Assembly: GCA_958434805.1 (NCBI GenBank) | Contig: CAUBDX010000055.1 | Location: forward strand, 1-7,814 | Direction: 5' to 3' | DNA length: 7,814 nt | Origin: an uncultured Phocaeicola sp. | GTDB taxonomy: Bacteria; Bacteroidota; Bacteroidia; Bacteroidales; Bacteroidaceae | Part shown: in pieces, positions 1-6,243 of the stretch | How positions within the stretch are numbered: the first letter of the stretch is position 1 | Layout: each line of letters opens with the position of its first letter | Made by a program: the position numbers and the translations under genes | The notes under the pieces: model-generated | What the model was told of the DNA's origin: nothing | Seen by the model: only the letters and a program-made list of their open reading frames with translations | Database searches by the model: none

Positions 1-9
1 TTATTTACT

Positions 10-39
10 GCCAGAGCCGCTTAGGCTTGGCGAATTTTT
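10..39 (+). terminator. Probable rho-independent terminator of an upstream gene
   Basis: GCCA (10-13) and AGCC (15-18) pair with GGCT (24-27) and TGGC (28-31), giving an 8-bp GC-rich stem with one bulged G at 14 and a 5-nt loop. Five T residues follow at 35-39. It most likely ends a plus-strand gene left of the window. Only 30 bp remain before the ATG at 70, too little for a clear TTTG/TAnnTTTG promoter, so the hairpin could instead be a leader attenuator for the TIR/SLOG operon. Confidence 0.45.
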
Positions 40-69
40 AACGAACTATTGTTATTAAATAACTAAATT

Positions 70-1125
70 ATGCATCAAATCGTTTGCTTAGGCTCTCCCT
101 ATATTGAAAATTGCTTGAAAGAAGAATTGAAAAGTTATATTGATATTCAATTTGTCGACTATGGTAATTTTATAAAAGAGCCCAATAATCTAGCACTTTA
201 TTTTGGCGATGATAATTCTGACAAGAGGTGCGACAGTATACCTTTAAAAGAATTTGTAGATAAAGGTATGATTCTACCTGTCATTCGTGAATCCTCAAAA
301 TTTAAAGATTACATTCCTAATGAATTGGGAGCTATAAACGCTATAATTATCCCTTCTGAGAATGAGGTTTCCAGACTTAAAAATAGAATTTTAGAATGGT
401 TTGGATATATAGAAGTAAACAGGAAAGTTTTTATCTCATACAAAAGAGACGACAGCCTTAACCTTGCACAACAGTTATATGACAGCCTAATTAAATTACA
501 TTATACCCCGTTTCTTGATTCTTATAGTATAGATTCCGGAGTTGATTTCCAAGAATATTTACTACACGAACTGTCGGATTCAGCAATTTTCCTGTTTATC
601 AATACTCCCAATTACGAATTTAGTAAATTTACAATGGAAGAGTTAAATGTTGCAAATTTATTACAAATCGGGACTGTAGAACTTAGAAGTAATAATGTGA
701 ATAAATACAAAGAAGCTGAATTTGCAAAAGTTTATGAATTAAATAACGATATTAAGCCTGACACCGTTTTTTCAGACAACACCATAAAAGATATTATTTA
801 TCTTATAGAAAAAACAAGGGCTGAACTTTTTGAATTTAGGCAAAACGCTTTAATTGACCAGATTAAAGCAAAAAGCAATGATGACAACATTGAACCAAAC
901 ATAAAAGGAGTAGTATATTCAAAGCAAAATGACTCTTGGTATTACCCTATAATTCATACTCCTGATTCAACTGATTACAAAAAGGCAATAGATCAAATAG
1001 GAGTAGTTGAAAATAAAAACAAATATTTAGTTTACAATGGTCTTCATTGTAGAAAAGATATTAGAGAACATATTATATGGTTAAATCAGTCTTTGCCGAT
1101 CAAGGCAATTGACATAAACAAATAA
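70..1125 (+). CDS. TIR-domain protein with extra N- and C-terminal regions, partner of a SLOG protein
   Basis: The 351-residue protein carries a central TIR domain at about residues 117-205. FISYKRDD (121-128) is the first strand and BB-loop region, and SKFTMEEL (185-192) is the helix with the catalytic glutamate. E191 aligns with the Glu of the SKWCNWE motif of the TIR gene at 3121-3684. TIR domains of this kind usually cleave NAD+ or make cyclic ADP-ribose-type signals. Residues 1-115 look like a small alternating alpha/beta Rossmann- or receiver-like domain, which I do not recognise. Residues 270-351 form an unrecognised C-terminal region rich in Tyr, Asn and charged residues. The ATG at 70 is the first start after an in-frame stop at 64-66. 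The SLOG gene begins 3 bp after the stop, so the two are almost certainly co-transcribed. I infer an NADase effector gated by the SLOG partner, but a signal-producing role is equally open. Confidence 0.82.
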   Translation: MHQIVCLGSPYIENCLKEELKSYIDIQFVDYGNFIKEPNNLALYFGDDNSDKRCDSIPLKEFVDKGMILPVIRESSKFKDYIPNELGAINAIIIPSENEVSRLKNRILEWFGYIEVNRKVFISYKRDDSLNLAQQLYDSLIKLHYTPFLDSYSIDSGVDFQEYLLHELSDSAIFLFINTPNYEFSKFTMEELNVANLLQIGTVELRSNNVNKYKEAEFAKVYELNNDIKPDTVFSDNTIKDIIYLIEKTRAELFEFRQNALIDQIKAKSNDDNIEPNIKGVVYSKQNDSWYYPIIHTPDSTDYKKAIDQIGVVENKNKYLVYNGLHCRKDIREHIIWLNQSLPIKAIDINK

Positions 1126-1128
1126 ATT

Positions 1129-1704
1129 ATGATATTCTTATCTGCAAGCATTCCAACCCCTGGCAGGGAATATTATGGTACAGAAAATGCCCCTGCTATC
1201 CGCGAAGCTGTAATGGCATTTACAAAAGTTTGCATGGAACTTAAACTGCCTTTTTATTTTGGAGGACATCCCGCAATATCTCCTTTAATATATCAAACTG
1301 CCAAAGAATATGGCACTGATTTTATTAACAAAATTAAAATATATCAATCAGAATTTTTCAAAGGGCAAACACCGGAAGAAGTATCCTATTTCAGTAATAT
1401 TCAATGGACTCCCAAAAAAGAAAAAATCGGAGAGAGCATTGCCTTAATGCGCGAGGAAATGTTTAAGAACCCAACAGAATGTGCTGTTTTTATAGGGGGG
1501 ATGAATGGTATTATAGATGAAGCAAAACTAGTACACGAAAAACATCCTGATGCAAAGCTATTACCAGTAATTAATACCGGTGGAGCTTGCAAATACCTAG
1601 AAGAAATAACTGGTTTCAGATATGATTCTTTCCATGAAAATAACCATCCATTTGCTTATGTCTATTTATTCAGGAAATATCTACACCAGTTTATACAAAA
1701 ATGA
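1129..1704 (+). CDS. Stand-alone SLOG-domain protein (LOG/DprA superfamily), putative nucleotide-signal sensor
   Basis: The 191-residue protein is essentially one SLOG Rossmann-like domain. Landmarks are FLSASIP (3-9) on the first strand, FGGHPAISPLI (44-54), YQSEFF (72-77), the LOG-type FIGGMNGIIDEAKL (121-134, a GGxxG...DE pattern), and PVINTGGACK (146-155). SLOG domains bind nucleotides or nucleotide-derived ligands. The STALD subgroup was named for association with Sir2 and TIR proteins, and in Thoeris ThsA it binds a cyclic ADP-ribose isomer. There is no signal peptide, membrane segment or SIR2 domain, so the protein is likely a cytosolic receptor or regulatory subunit for the TIR protein encoded 3 bp upstream. 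A bidirectional terminator follows about 20 bp after the stop. Assignment to SLOG is firm; the ligand and the exact SLOG subfamily are inference. Confidence 0.8.
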   Translation: MIFLSASIPTPGREYYGTENAPAIREAVMAFTKVCMELKLPFYFGGHPAISPLIYQTAKEYGTDFINKIKIYQSEFFKGQTPEEVSYFSNIQWTPKKEKIGESIALMREEMFKNPTECAVFIGGMNGIIDEAKLVHEKHPDAKLLPVINTGGACKYLEEITGFRYDSFHENNHPFAYVYLFRKYLHQFIQK

Positions 1705-1724
1705 CTACAACCATTAAAAACAAT

Positions 1725-1760
1725 AAAAACGAGACTGCTTTCCAATACAGCCTCGTTTTT
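1725..1760. terminator. Bidirectional intrinsic terminator between convergent operons
   Basis: AAAAACGAG (1725-1733) pairs perfectly with CTCGTTTTT (1752-1760). After one A/C mismatch, CTG (1735-1737) pairs with CAG (1748-1750), leaving a 10-nt loop. The flanking A and T tracts give a U-run in both directions, so the element can end both the TIR/SLOG operon (stop at 1704) and the minus-strand TIR operon (last stop at 1766). Confidence 0.88.
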
Positions 1761-1765
1761 ATTTA

Positions 1766-2377
1766 TCATCTGGTTGGGTTTATGTCATAACCACTAGCAT
1801 CATTTTCACTTTTATCAAAAGCATTATCAATGTATTTTTGAGGATTAGACAAAAATTCTTCCTCTTCCACAAATGCTATATATGAACCATCCAACGCATT
1901 AATGCACTTACATGTATTACATGAATATATTTTAGGATTTTGATTGTGTCTATTATTATTAATGATATCATAAACTTTTGATGTGTAATAATTGGAGACA
2001 GAACAGCCATCAGGTTTTATAGTTGTATATTTAAACCAGTCATAACCTCCATCCACTTTCATTATGACACCTACAACTCCATTCCTCTGAGATGTACGTT
2101 CTTTTCGTTTTATTTTTTTTAAACAGTATTCTATTTCCCAGTCAATCCATTTGCTCTCTTTCATATTGGGAGAAATAATCACAATCGTTACAGATGTGTC
2201 AAACATCATATCACGTAGATTCTTTTTTATGTTCTCTGTAGAAGTATCTGTCAGGTCTGGAGAATCACTTGTTTCTCCTTTATAATAATTAGCATCTTTA
2301 CCTAATGCTGTTATAATATCATCACGAAGTCCTTGTGCTTCACTATATTTATATGATATAAATGTTTTATGCGCCAT
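1766..2377 (-). CDS. ThsB-like TIR protein (PF08937-type), second paralogue
   Basis: The 203-residue protein has an N-terminal TIR-like domain of the kind found in Thoeris ThsB. KTFISYKYSEA (4-14) forms the first strand and loop. TSVTIVIISPNMKES (61-75) and SKWIDWEIEY (75-84) carry the expected catalytic Glu, E81. The order TSVTxVxI, then W-x-x-x/W-E-I, matches ThsB better than classical TIRs. ThsB proteins detect phage infection and make a cyclic ADP-ribose-type messenger. The C-terminal half has an unexplained Cys cluster, C153-x-x-C156-x-C158 with C125 further upstream, and an acidic EEEE stretch near 171-174. It is the last gene of the minus operon, 60 bp after its paralogue, and has no convincing promoter of its own. 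Sequence shared with the neighbouring paralogue indicates tandem duplication. Confidence 0.82.
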   Translation of the reverse strand: MAHKTFISYKYSEAQGLRDDIITALGKDANYYKGETSDSPDLTDTSTENIKKNLRDMMFDTSVTIVIISPNMKESKWIDWEIEYCLKKIKRKERTSQRNGVVGVIMKVDGGYDWFKYTTIKPDGCSVSNYYTSKVYDIINNNRHNQNPKIYSCNTCKCINALDGSYIAFVEEEEFLSNPQKYIDNAFDKSENDASGYDINPTR

Positions 2378-2437
2378 AAAATTCTTGTTTTGTTATCAAA
2401 TTAATAATGTCGTAAATATGAATTACATTATTTAGTA

Positions 2438-3115
2438 TCAGACTATACTCTTTTTAATTTCATAATCATCTTTATTATCCCTTATAGATGTAACAATGTT
2501 TATATACAGATCTATATTATTGATAAATTCATCCCAACGCACCATATGAATATAACTGACAAAACCTGTATAAACATTATCGCCTATATTACAGTCTTTG
2601 TTGGTTTTATCAATTTTATTAAACATGTTTTCTCTTAGAATTTTAAAAAGCTTATCTGTGTGCCATACAGTACAGCCCGAACCGCAACATAATTTTGGCT
2701 CCAACATATAATTATAATTACCCGTGCGATCAGGAATTACAACCGCCAAGACTCCGTTGGTACGTGAAGTTTTATCTTCTCTTGTAACCTCTTTTAAGGA
2801 ATAAGAGACCTCCCATGGAATCCATTGATCATTTTCCGATATCCCAGAATCTTTCATATTAGGAGAGATTAGAACTATAGTGACAGAACTGTCATAAATT
2901 TTATCCCGAAGTTTTGAAGCGATTGTTTCATCCTTAAAGTTTGAAAGATCCTCACCGTCTTTCTCTCCTTTGTTCAAATGGTCAGTTTCCTCTAATCTAT
3001 CCTGCAATTCATCTACATAATCACGTACCTTTGTGATTTCCCAAGAATAATTTCTAGATAGATGCTGAACTGCCGTATCACCATATTTATATGATATAAA
3101 AATCTTCTTACCCAT
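2438..3115 (-). CDS. ThsB-like TIR protein (PF08937-type), first paralogue
   Basis: This is a 225-residue protein when started at the ATG at 3115. A longer reading from a TTG at 3136 would overlap the upstream TIR gene. I prefer 3115 because MGKKIFISYKY then aligns directly with MAHKTFISYKY of the paralogue, and it leaves the same 5-bp gap seen at the previous junction. KKIFISYKYGD (3-13) opens the TIR domain. SSVTIVLISPNMKDS (76-90) and WIPWEVSY (98-105) supply the catalytic Glu, E102. Compared with its neighbour it has a roughly 20-residue insertion near residues 20-60 and a few extra residues before the WxxWE motif. A Cys cluster (C143, C144, C148) lies in the C-terminal half. The role is likely signal synthesis on infection, by analogy with Thoeris ThsB. 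Two diverged sensors side by side suggest recognition of different phage triggers. Confidence 0.82.
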   Translation of the reverse strand: MGKKIFISYKYGDTAVQHLSRNYSWEITKVRDYVDELQDRLEETDHLNKGEKDGEDLSNFKDETIASKLRDKIYDSSVTIVLISPNMKDSGISENDQWIPWEVSYSLKEVTREDKTSRTNGVLAVVIPDRTGNYNYMLEPKLCCGSGCTVWHTDKLFKILRENMFNKIDKTNKDCNIGDNVYTGFVSYIHMVRWDEFINNIDLYINIVTSIRDNKDDYEIKKSIV

Positions 3116-3120
3116 ATTTT

Positions 3121-3684
3121 CTACCTTTTTATCCAATCTTTTAATGATATTTTTTCACCCGTAGGGTATTCAATATAAAAATCATCCAAACCTTTTAAAT
3201 TCCCATTATCATATTTCAACTTTATAATTGGATATATCTCTAAATACTCCTGACCTTTCCACATCTCATTATATCGTAGCAATGGGAAAATTGCAATATT
3301 GTCTATGTATTTAAACGAATCTCCATACCCTATTTCCCAATTACACCATTTCGATGACAAAGAATCGTTTGTCGCCAAAAAAATAAACTTACTGTTTTCC
3401 TTTATTTTCTGTTTAAGTTTACATGCAGTTTCAGCATTAGGAACTTCATCTAAAGTTTTATCCATCCAATCCACGTAAACGTCTATTCCGTATCCGTGTA
3501 AAAACACTACAATGGGAAATATTATATCAGCATCAACATGGGAATGAGAAAGAAAAATTGATGTGATATGAGACTTGGCATTTCCTGAACATACTTTACT
3601 CACTACACTGTCAAATATATCCTGGTCATAATATGTTATGATCTTTGCCAATTCCTTTATATCATTTTTTGATACAATATTCAT
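3121..3684 (-). CDS. Classical TIR-domain protein
   Basis: The 187-residue protein has a short helical N-terminus (1-38) and a canonical TIR domain at about 40-150. Its motifs are SIFLSHSHVDAD (42-53) and SKWCNWEIGYGD (111-122), with the catalytic Glu at E117. The SxWCxxE signature is the standard bacterial TIR type rather than the ThsB/PF08937 type of the next two genes. The C-terminal 40 residues (GNLKGLDDFYIEYP onward) are not a domain I recognise. The ATG at 3684 lies 5 bp after the DUF2188 stop, and the gene ends 5 bp before the next ATG, so all are in one operon. Possible roles are a NAD+-cleaving effector or a third signal-producing sensor; the sequence does not decide. There is no signal peptide or transmembrane segment. 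Confidence 0.82.
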   Translation of the reverse strand: MNIVSKNDIKELAKIITYYDQDIFDSVVSKVCSGNAKSHITSIFLSHSHVDADIIFPIVVFLHGYGIDVYVDWMDKTLDEVPNAETACKLKQKIKENSKFIFLATNDSLSSKWCNWEIGYGDSFKYIDNIAIFPLLRYNEMWKGQEYLEIYPIIKLKYDNGNLKGLDDFYIEYPTGEKISLKDWIKR

Positions 3685-3689
3685 ACGCC

Positions 3690-3914
3690 TTAACCTTTAG
3701 GTGGAAATGGATCGTTGCCATAAGAATTTTTCTGGCGGATACGACCATCTTTTCCATGAATTAACAACTCCGACTGCTGATTCCGAGCAATCCTACGGGC
3801 TGTTTCTGCAACTTCTCTTTGGGTATTGGCAATCTTTGTATATCTACAATTACCCTCTCCTTTAATTCCCCATTTATTGCCAATGGGGACTACATGTTGG
3901 TGTTTCTTATTCAT
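3690..3914 (-). CDS. DUF2188 family small protein
   Basis: The 74-residue protein matches the DUF2188 pattern along its whole length: HVVPIGNKWGIKGEGN (7-22), TQREVAETARRIARNQQSEL (31-50), and the C-terminal HGKDGRIRQKNSYGNDPFPPKG region (53-74). I place the start at the ATG at 3914, which yields MNKKHQHVVP; an extension to a TTG at 3932 adds only six hydrophobic residues and is unlikely. DUF2188 proteins are small, soluble and of unknown biochemistry. Being first in a four-gene operon with three TIR genes, and separated from the next by 5 bp, it may be a regulator, adaptor or phage-sensing partner of the TIR proteins; that is inference from position only. No consensus promoter is visible in front of it. 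Confidence 0.85.
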   Translation of the reverse strand: MNKKHQHVVPIGNKWGIKGEGNCRYTKIANTQREVAETARRIARNQQSELLIHGKDGRIRQKNSYGNDPFPPKG

Positions 3915-3954
3915 AAATAAAAATATAAACAATAATTTATACTATTAAATACGG

Positions 3955-3971
3955 CGATAAAGAACTTATCG
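3955..3971 (-). promoter_or_regulatory. Inverted repeat in the leader or promoter region of the DUF2188-TIR operon
   Basis: CGATAA (3955-3960) and TTATCG (3966-3971) form a perfect 6-bp inverted repeat around a 5-nt loop, about 40-57 nt upstream of the DUF2188 ATG. It could be an operator or a short leader hairpin for the minus-strand operon. No TAnnTTTG box with a properly spaced -33 element was found near it. Confidence 0.3.
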
Positions 3972-4004
3972 GAGGGTTGTGACATAGTTATGATAAAGCC
4001 TAAA

Positions 4005-4035
4005 TTTGAAAATATAAATAAAAGCCTTACCTTTG
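4005..4035 (+). promoter_or_regulatory. Bacteroides-type promoter driving a small RNA
   Basis: TTTG at 4005-4008 is followed after exactly 19 bp by TACCTTTG at 4028-4035. This is a full match to the Bacteroides -33/-7 consensus (TTTG, 19-21 bp, TAnnTTTG). Transcription would start at about 4039-4042 and run rightwards, opposite to every gene on either side. Confidence 0.72.
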
Positions 4036-4039
4036 TAAC

Positions 4040-4143
4040 ATGTTTAAGAGTTCAAGAGGGTGACTAATCCGTTTAACTCTTTCTACAACCATTAAACTTT
4101 ATGAAGGAGGAAGTTACTTGCCGGTGCGTTCTCCTTCTTTTTT
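4040..4143 (+). ncRNA. Candidate small RNA of about 100 nt between two defence operons
   Basis: A consensus promoter at 4005-4035 and an intrinsic terminator ending at 4143 delimit a transcript of about 100 nt. Within it AAGAGTT (4046-4052) pairs with AACTCTT (4075-4081) around a 22-nt loop, followed by a single-stranded linker and the terminator stem. The only ORF is a seven-codon frame starting at 4040, almost at the predicted 5' end, which is unlikely to be meaningful. No plus-strand gene lies downstream for more than 2 kb, so it is not a leader. It matches no RNA family I recognise. It may regulate the flanking defence operons in trans, or interfere with minus-strand read-through from the ATPase/TOPRIM operon into the TIR operon. 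Confidence 0.5.
4103..4143 (+). terminator. Intrinsic terminator of the candidate small RNA
   Basis: GAAGGAG (4103-4109) pairs with CTCCTTC (4131-4137); G-U and A-U pairs at 4110/4130 and 4111/4129 extend the stem to 9 bp. Six T residues follow at 4138-4143. On the minus strand the same stem is not followed by a U-run, so it acts in the plus direction and would not stop transcripts from the ATPase/TOPRIM operon. Confidence 0.68.
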
Positions 4144-4174
4144 ATAGTCTTTCCAAGTTATCAACTGTCCATTC

Positions 4175-4786
4175 TTAAATATTTACGTTTAACAAATTCT
4201 CTAATTCTGCTAATGCAGAGATTCTATTTTTTCTTATCACAGAATAATCAAGGTTGCCTACAAACGCTTTGATACTAATGCCTTTTAAATACATCTTATT
4301 AGCACGTTTAAACAAAGACTGAATTTTCTCAAATGCATTATTACCCGTTAATTTAGACACAGATTCTCCTAACTTTAAAAAGTTAGAAAGCCCTTTTAAA
4401 TCATCCAATATCCAGTCCTCAATCATGGTTTCTACACGTACTTGACAGAAGTTTGTAATCCCCAAAGACTTCACTTCCTTTTTTACATTGTCCCAATCAA
4501 CAACAGGACGTTCTGCAAATTCAAAAACATCCGTATCATAGCTGCAGCATACAGCTTTTACTTCATAGCCTTTTTTAGCAGCTTTAGGGCAAATCTCATT
4601 CTTTAGTTTCCCTTTTACTTTACTAGTATATCTAGATACGCCTTTTAAATTTCTAACCTCGCAGGAGTAAACCACTGTGTTTGAAGTCTTTTTGTAATAT
4701 TCCAATAAGCCATTAAAGAAGATAAGATCCGTATCTCCCTCTACAAATATTACGATATGCGGTTTTAAATTTCTTTTTCCCATCAT
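4175..4786 (-). CDS. Compact TOPRIM-like protein, partner of the ABC-type ATPase
   Basis: The 203-residue protein opens with HIVIFVEGDTDLIFF (10-24), the strand plus conserved E-G motif of TOPRIM-like folds (E16). CSYDTDVFEF (81-90) supplies a DxD pair (D84, D86), and VETMIEDWILDD (118-129) gives further acidic residues (E119, E123, D124). Together they look like a metal-binding nuclease centre. The start overlaps the ATPase stop in an ATGA (4783-4786), which implies translational coupling and fixed stoichiometry; a second ATG follows immediately. In OLD-type defence the ATPase and TOPRIM nuclease are fused, and in PARIS they are separate as AriA and AriB. At about 200 residues this protein is shorter than AriB, so it is probably a different branch. 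RloB or DUF4276-like assignments are possible alternatives. Nuclease activity is inferred from the acidic motifs alone. Confidence 0.7.
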   Translation of the reverse strand: MMGKRNLKPHIVIFVEGDTDLIFFNGLLEYYKKTSNTVVYSCEVRNLKGVSRYTSKVKGKLKNEICPKAAKKGYEVKAVCCSYDTDVFEFAERPVVDWDNVKKEVKSLGITNFCQVRVETMIEDWILDDLKGLSNFLKLGESVSKLTGNNAFEKIQSLFKRANKMYLKGISIKAFVGNLDYSVIRKNRISALAELENLLNVNI

Positions 4787-6087
4787 TTGAAATATTCGTT
4801 CAACAATTCATTGTCTACATCCATGTCAAGCAACATCTCAAACATGTATTCACCAACAGAAACTTCTTCAACCGAGGCATTCTTTATTACCTTAGCAATC
4901 TTATTAGGTTTAAGAGTTCTAAAATCAGCAATACCATTATCGGAAGGGACTCCAAATTTCATTTTTATTGGCTCTAAATATTTGATCAAATATGGAGAAT
5001 GACTCGTAATAAGTATTTTAGTATCATTTGCCAGTTGAACAATTGCAGTCAAAAGATTTTGCAACAATTTTGGATGAACAGAATTTTCAAGTTCTTCTAA
5101 AAGAATCAATGGAATTTTATTTATTTCAGCTGCAACTATGTAAGTCAAAATAAAGAAAATCCTTTTAGAGCCAGATGAAATCCTATTAATTGTTGTATAT
5201 TGGTTGTTATATCGTTCTTTAACCCGTACATCATAGAACACTTCTGGAAGCCTGAATGGCAAATCCTTATCACTGTCCTCTTCCTGATCAAAGTCTTTCC
5301 TCAAATTAATTTGAACAGGTTCAAAATCCTCTATATTGGGGAGTAGCCCGGTTATTACATCTTTTAAAAGCTCATATTTATTGCCATCCAATTCCTTAAG
5401 GCTATTTAAGTAAAATCCGATTTTTGACTCACGAGGATAATCTAAACTTAATTCATTTACGTCATCATCAGGTGCTATCATATTAAAGAAACTGTCCGGA
5501 TTATTTAGAGTATTTATCTCACGCACATCTATACTGTTCAATTCACGAATAGCCCGAATATAGAACAGATCATCAAAATTTGCTAACTTGTTTAATGCCA
5601 ATACATTCTCGTCAACATGTAACTGTTTAGAGCAACGTCCTGTAGGAGAGGCCAAAAACAACGCTGAATTAGATTCATTCCTTGAGATATAACTTCTTAG
5701 TTTAATATCATCATCAGCTTTCATTCTTAAGTATTCACCTACAATCCTTGCACCTGAATCATTTTTTAAGGTTTTTGCCCATTCAAAAGAATATCCGTAA
5801 ATAAAACTCCAACTCTTATTATCTGAATCAGTAAATTCACCTTCTATTTCAAAAGAAAAAGGAACATTCTCCAAAGAGCTATTTATAGGTATATATGACC
5901 TGTTACGCATCATTGACAATTTTCTTTTATAAGGAACTTCCATGAAGCCTATACCAAAAACAATAGCTCTGAACACATTGCTTTTACCATAATTATTTGG
6001 TGCAATTAATGCACTTAAATCATCAAAAGACATCTGAATACTTCCTATATTCAAAATTCCAGATATACTAATCTTATTCAATATCAT
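4783..6087 (-). CDS. ABC/AAA_15-type ATPase of an OLD/PARIS-like defence pair
   Basis: The 434-residue protein has all the motifs of an SMC/RecF-like ABC ATPase. LIAPNNYGKSNVFRAI (27-42) is the Walker A loop, with Ala in place of the usual first Gly. ISSGSKR (303-309) is the signature motif. PLILLEELENSVHP (326-339) is Walker B, where the usual DEPE reads EELE (E331, E332, E334). ITSHSPYLI (360-368) is the switch histidine. About 260 residues between Walker A and the signature form an insert instead of a long coiled coil. There is no TOPRIM domain in this chain; the likely TOPRIM partner is the next gene, overlapping by 4 bp. Such ATPases typically sense phage proteins or DNA and release or activate the nuclease subunit. 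The ATG at 6087 follows a good promoter at 6114-6144 with a leader of about 20 nt. Confidence 0.88.
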   Translation of the reverse strand: MILNKISISGILNIGSIQMSFDDLSALIAPNNYGKSNVFRAIVFGIGFMEVPYKRKLSMMRNRSYIPINSSLENVPFSFEIEGEFTDSDNKSWSFIYGYSFEWAKTLKNDSGARIVGEYLRMKADDDIKLRSYISRNESNSALFLASPTGRCSKQLHVDENVLALNKLANFDDLFYIRAIRELNSIDVREINTLNNPDSFFNMIAPDDDVNELSLDYPRESKIGFYLNSLKELDGNKYELLKDVITGLLPNIEDFEPVQINLRKDFDQEEDSDKDLPFRLPEVFYDVRVKERYNNQYTTINRISSGSKRIFFILTYIVAAEINKIPLILLEELENSVHPKLLQNLLTAIVQLANDTKILITSHSPYLIKYLEPIKMKFGVPSDNGIADFRTLKPNKIAKVIKNASVEEVSVGEYMFEMLLDMDVDNELLNEYFK

Positions 6088-6113
6088 ATATACTCAACTT
6101 TTTTATGTTGTTG

Positions 6114-6144
6114 CAAATATAATAAGTATTTTCAAAATTACAAT
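6114..6144 (-). promoter_or_regulatory. Bacteroides-type promoter of the ATPase/TOPRIM operon
   Basis: On the minus strand, TATATTTG (6121-6114) matches the TAnnTTTG -7 box, and ATTG (6144-6141) lies exactly 19 bp upstream as a three-of-four match to the -33 TTTG. The predicted start near 6108 leaves about 20 nt before the ATG at 6087. Confidence 0.6.
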
Positions 6145-6198
6145 GAAACGAAAAAGAATTTTTCACTTCATCTCAAACTAAGACCAAATAAAGCATAT

Positions 6199-6219
6199 AT
6201 ATTGCATAATACGCAATAT
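6199..6219. repeat. Dyad repeat in the divergent regulatory region
   Basis: ATATTGC (6199-6205) and GCAATAT (6213-6219) are perfect inverted half-sites separated by 7 bp, a spacing that suits a dimeric repressor. The dyad lies between the minus-strand promoter at 6114-6144 and the plus-strand promoter at 6244-6275, so one bound protein could touch both. No regulator gene is in the window. Confidence 0.35.
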
Positions 6220-6243
6220 TTTATCACATAATTAAGTCTATTA

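Noticed and set aside
1401..1592. Minus-strand 63-residue ORF inside the SLOG gene
   Set aside because: It is a shadow frame on the opposite strand of a well-supported gene.
2397..2404. A near -7 box (TTAATTTG on the minus strand) between the two ThsB-like genes
   Set aside because: One mismatch and no spaced -33 element; the 60-bp gap is more simply spanned by the operon transcript.
3116..3136. Seven-residue extension of the first ThsB-like gene from a TTG at 3136
   Set aside because: It would overlap the preceding TIR gene; the ATG at 3115 aligns with the paralogue start and has a 5-bp gap like the previous junction.
3983..3990. A near -7 box (TAACTATG on the minus strand) as promoter for the DUF2188 operon
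   Set aside because: One mismatch to TAnnTTTG and no -33 TTTG at the right distance; the promoter of this operon remains unidentified.
4040..4063. A seven-codon frame (MFKSSRG) at the predicted 5' end of the small RNA
   Set aside because: It is too short and would be leaderless; its 3' half overlaps the first stem. More likely chance.
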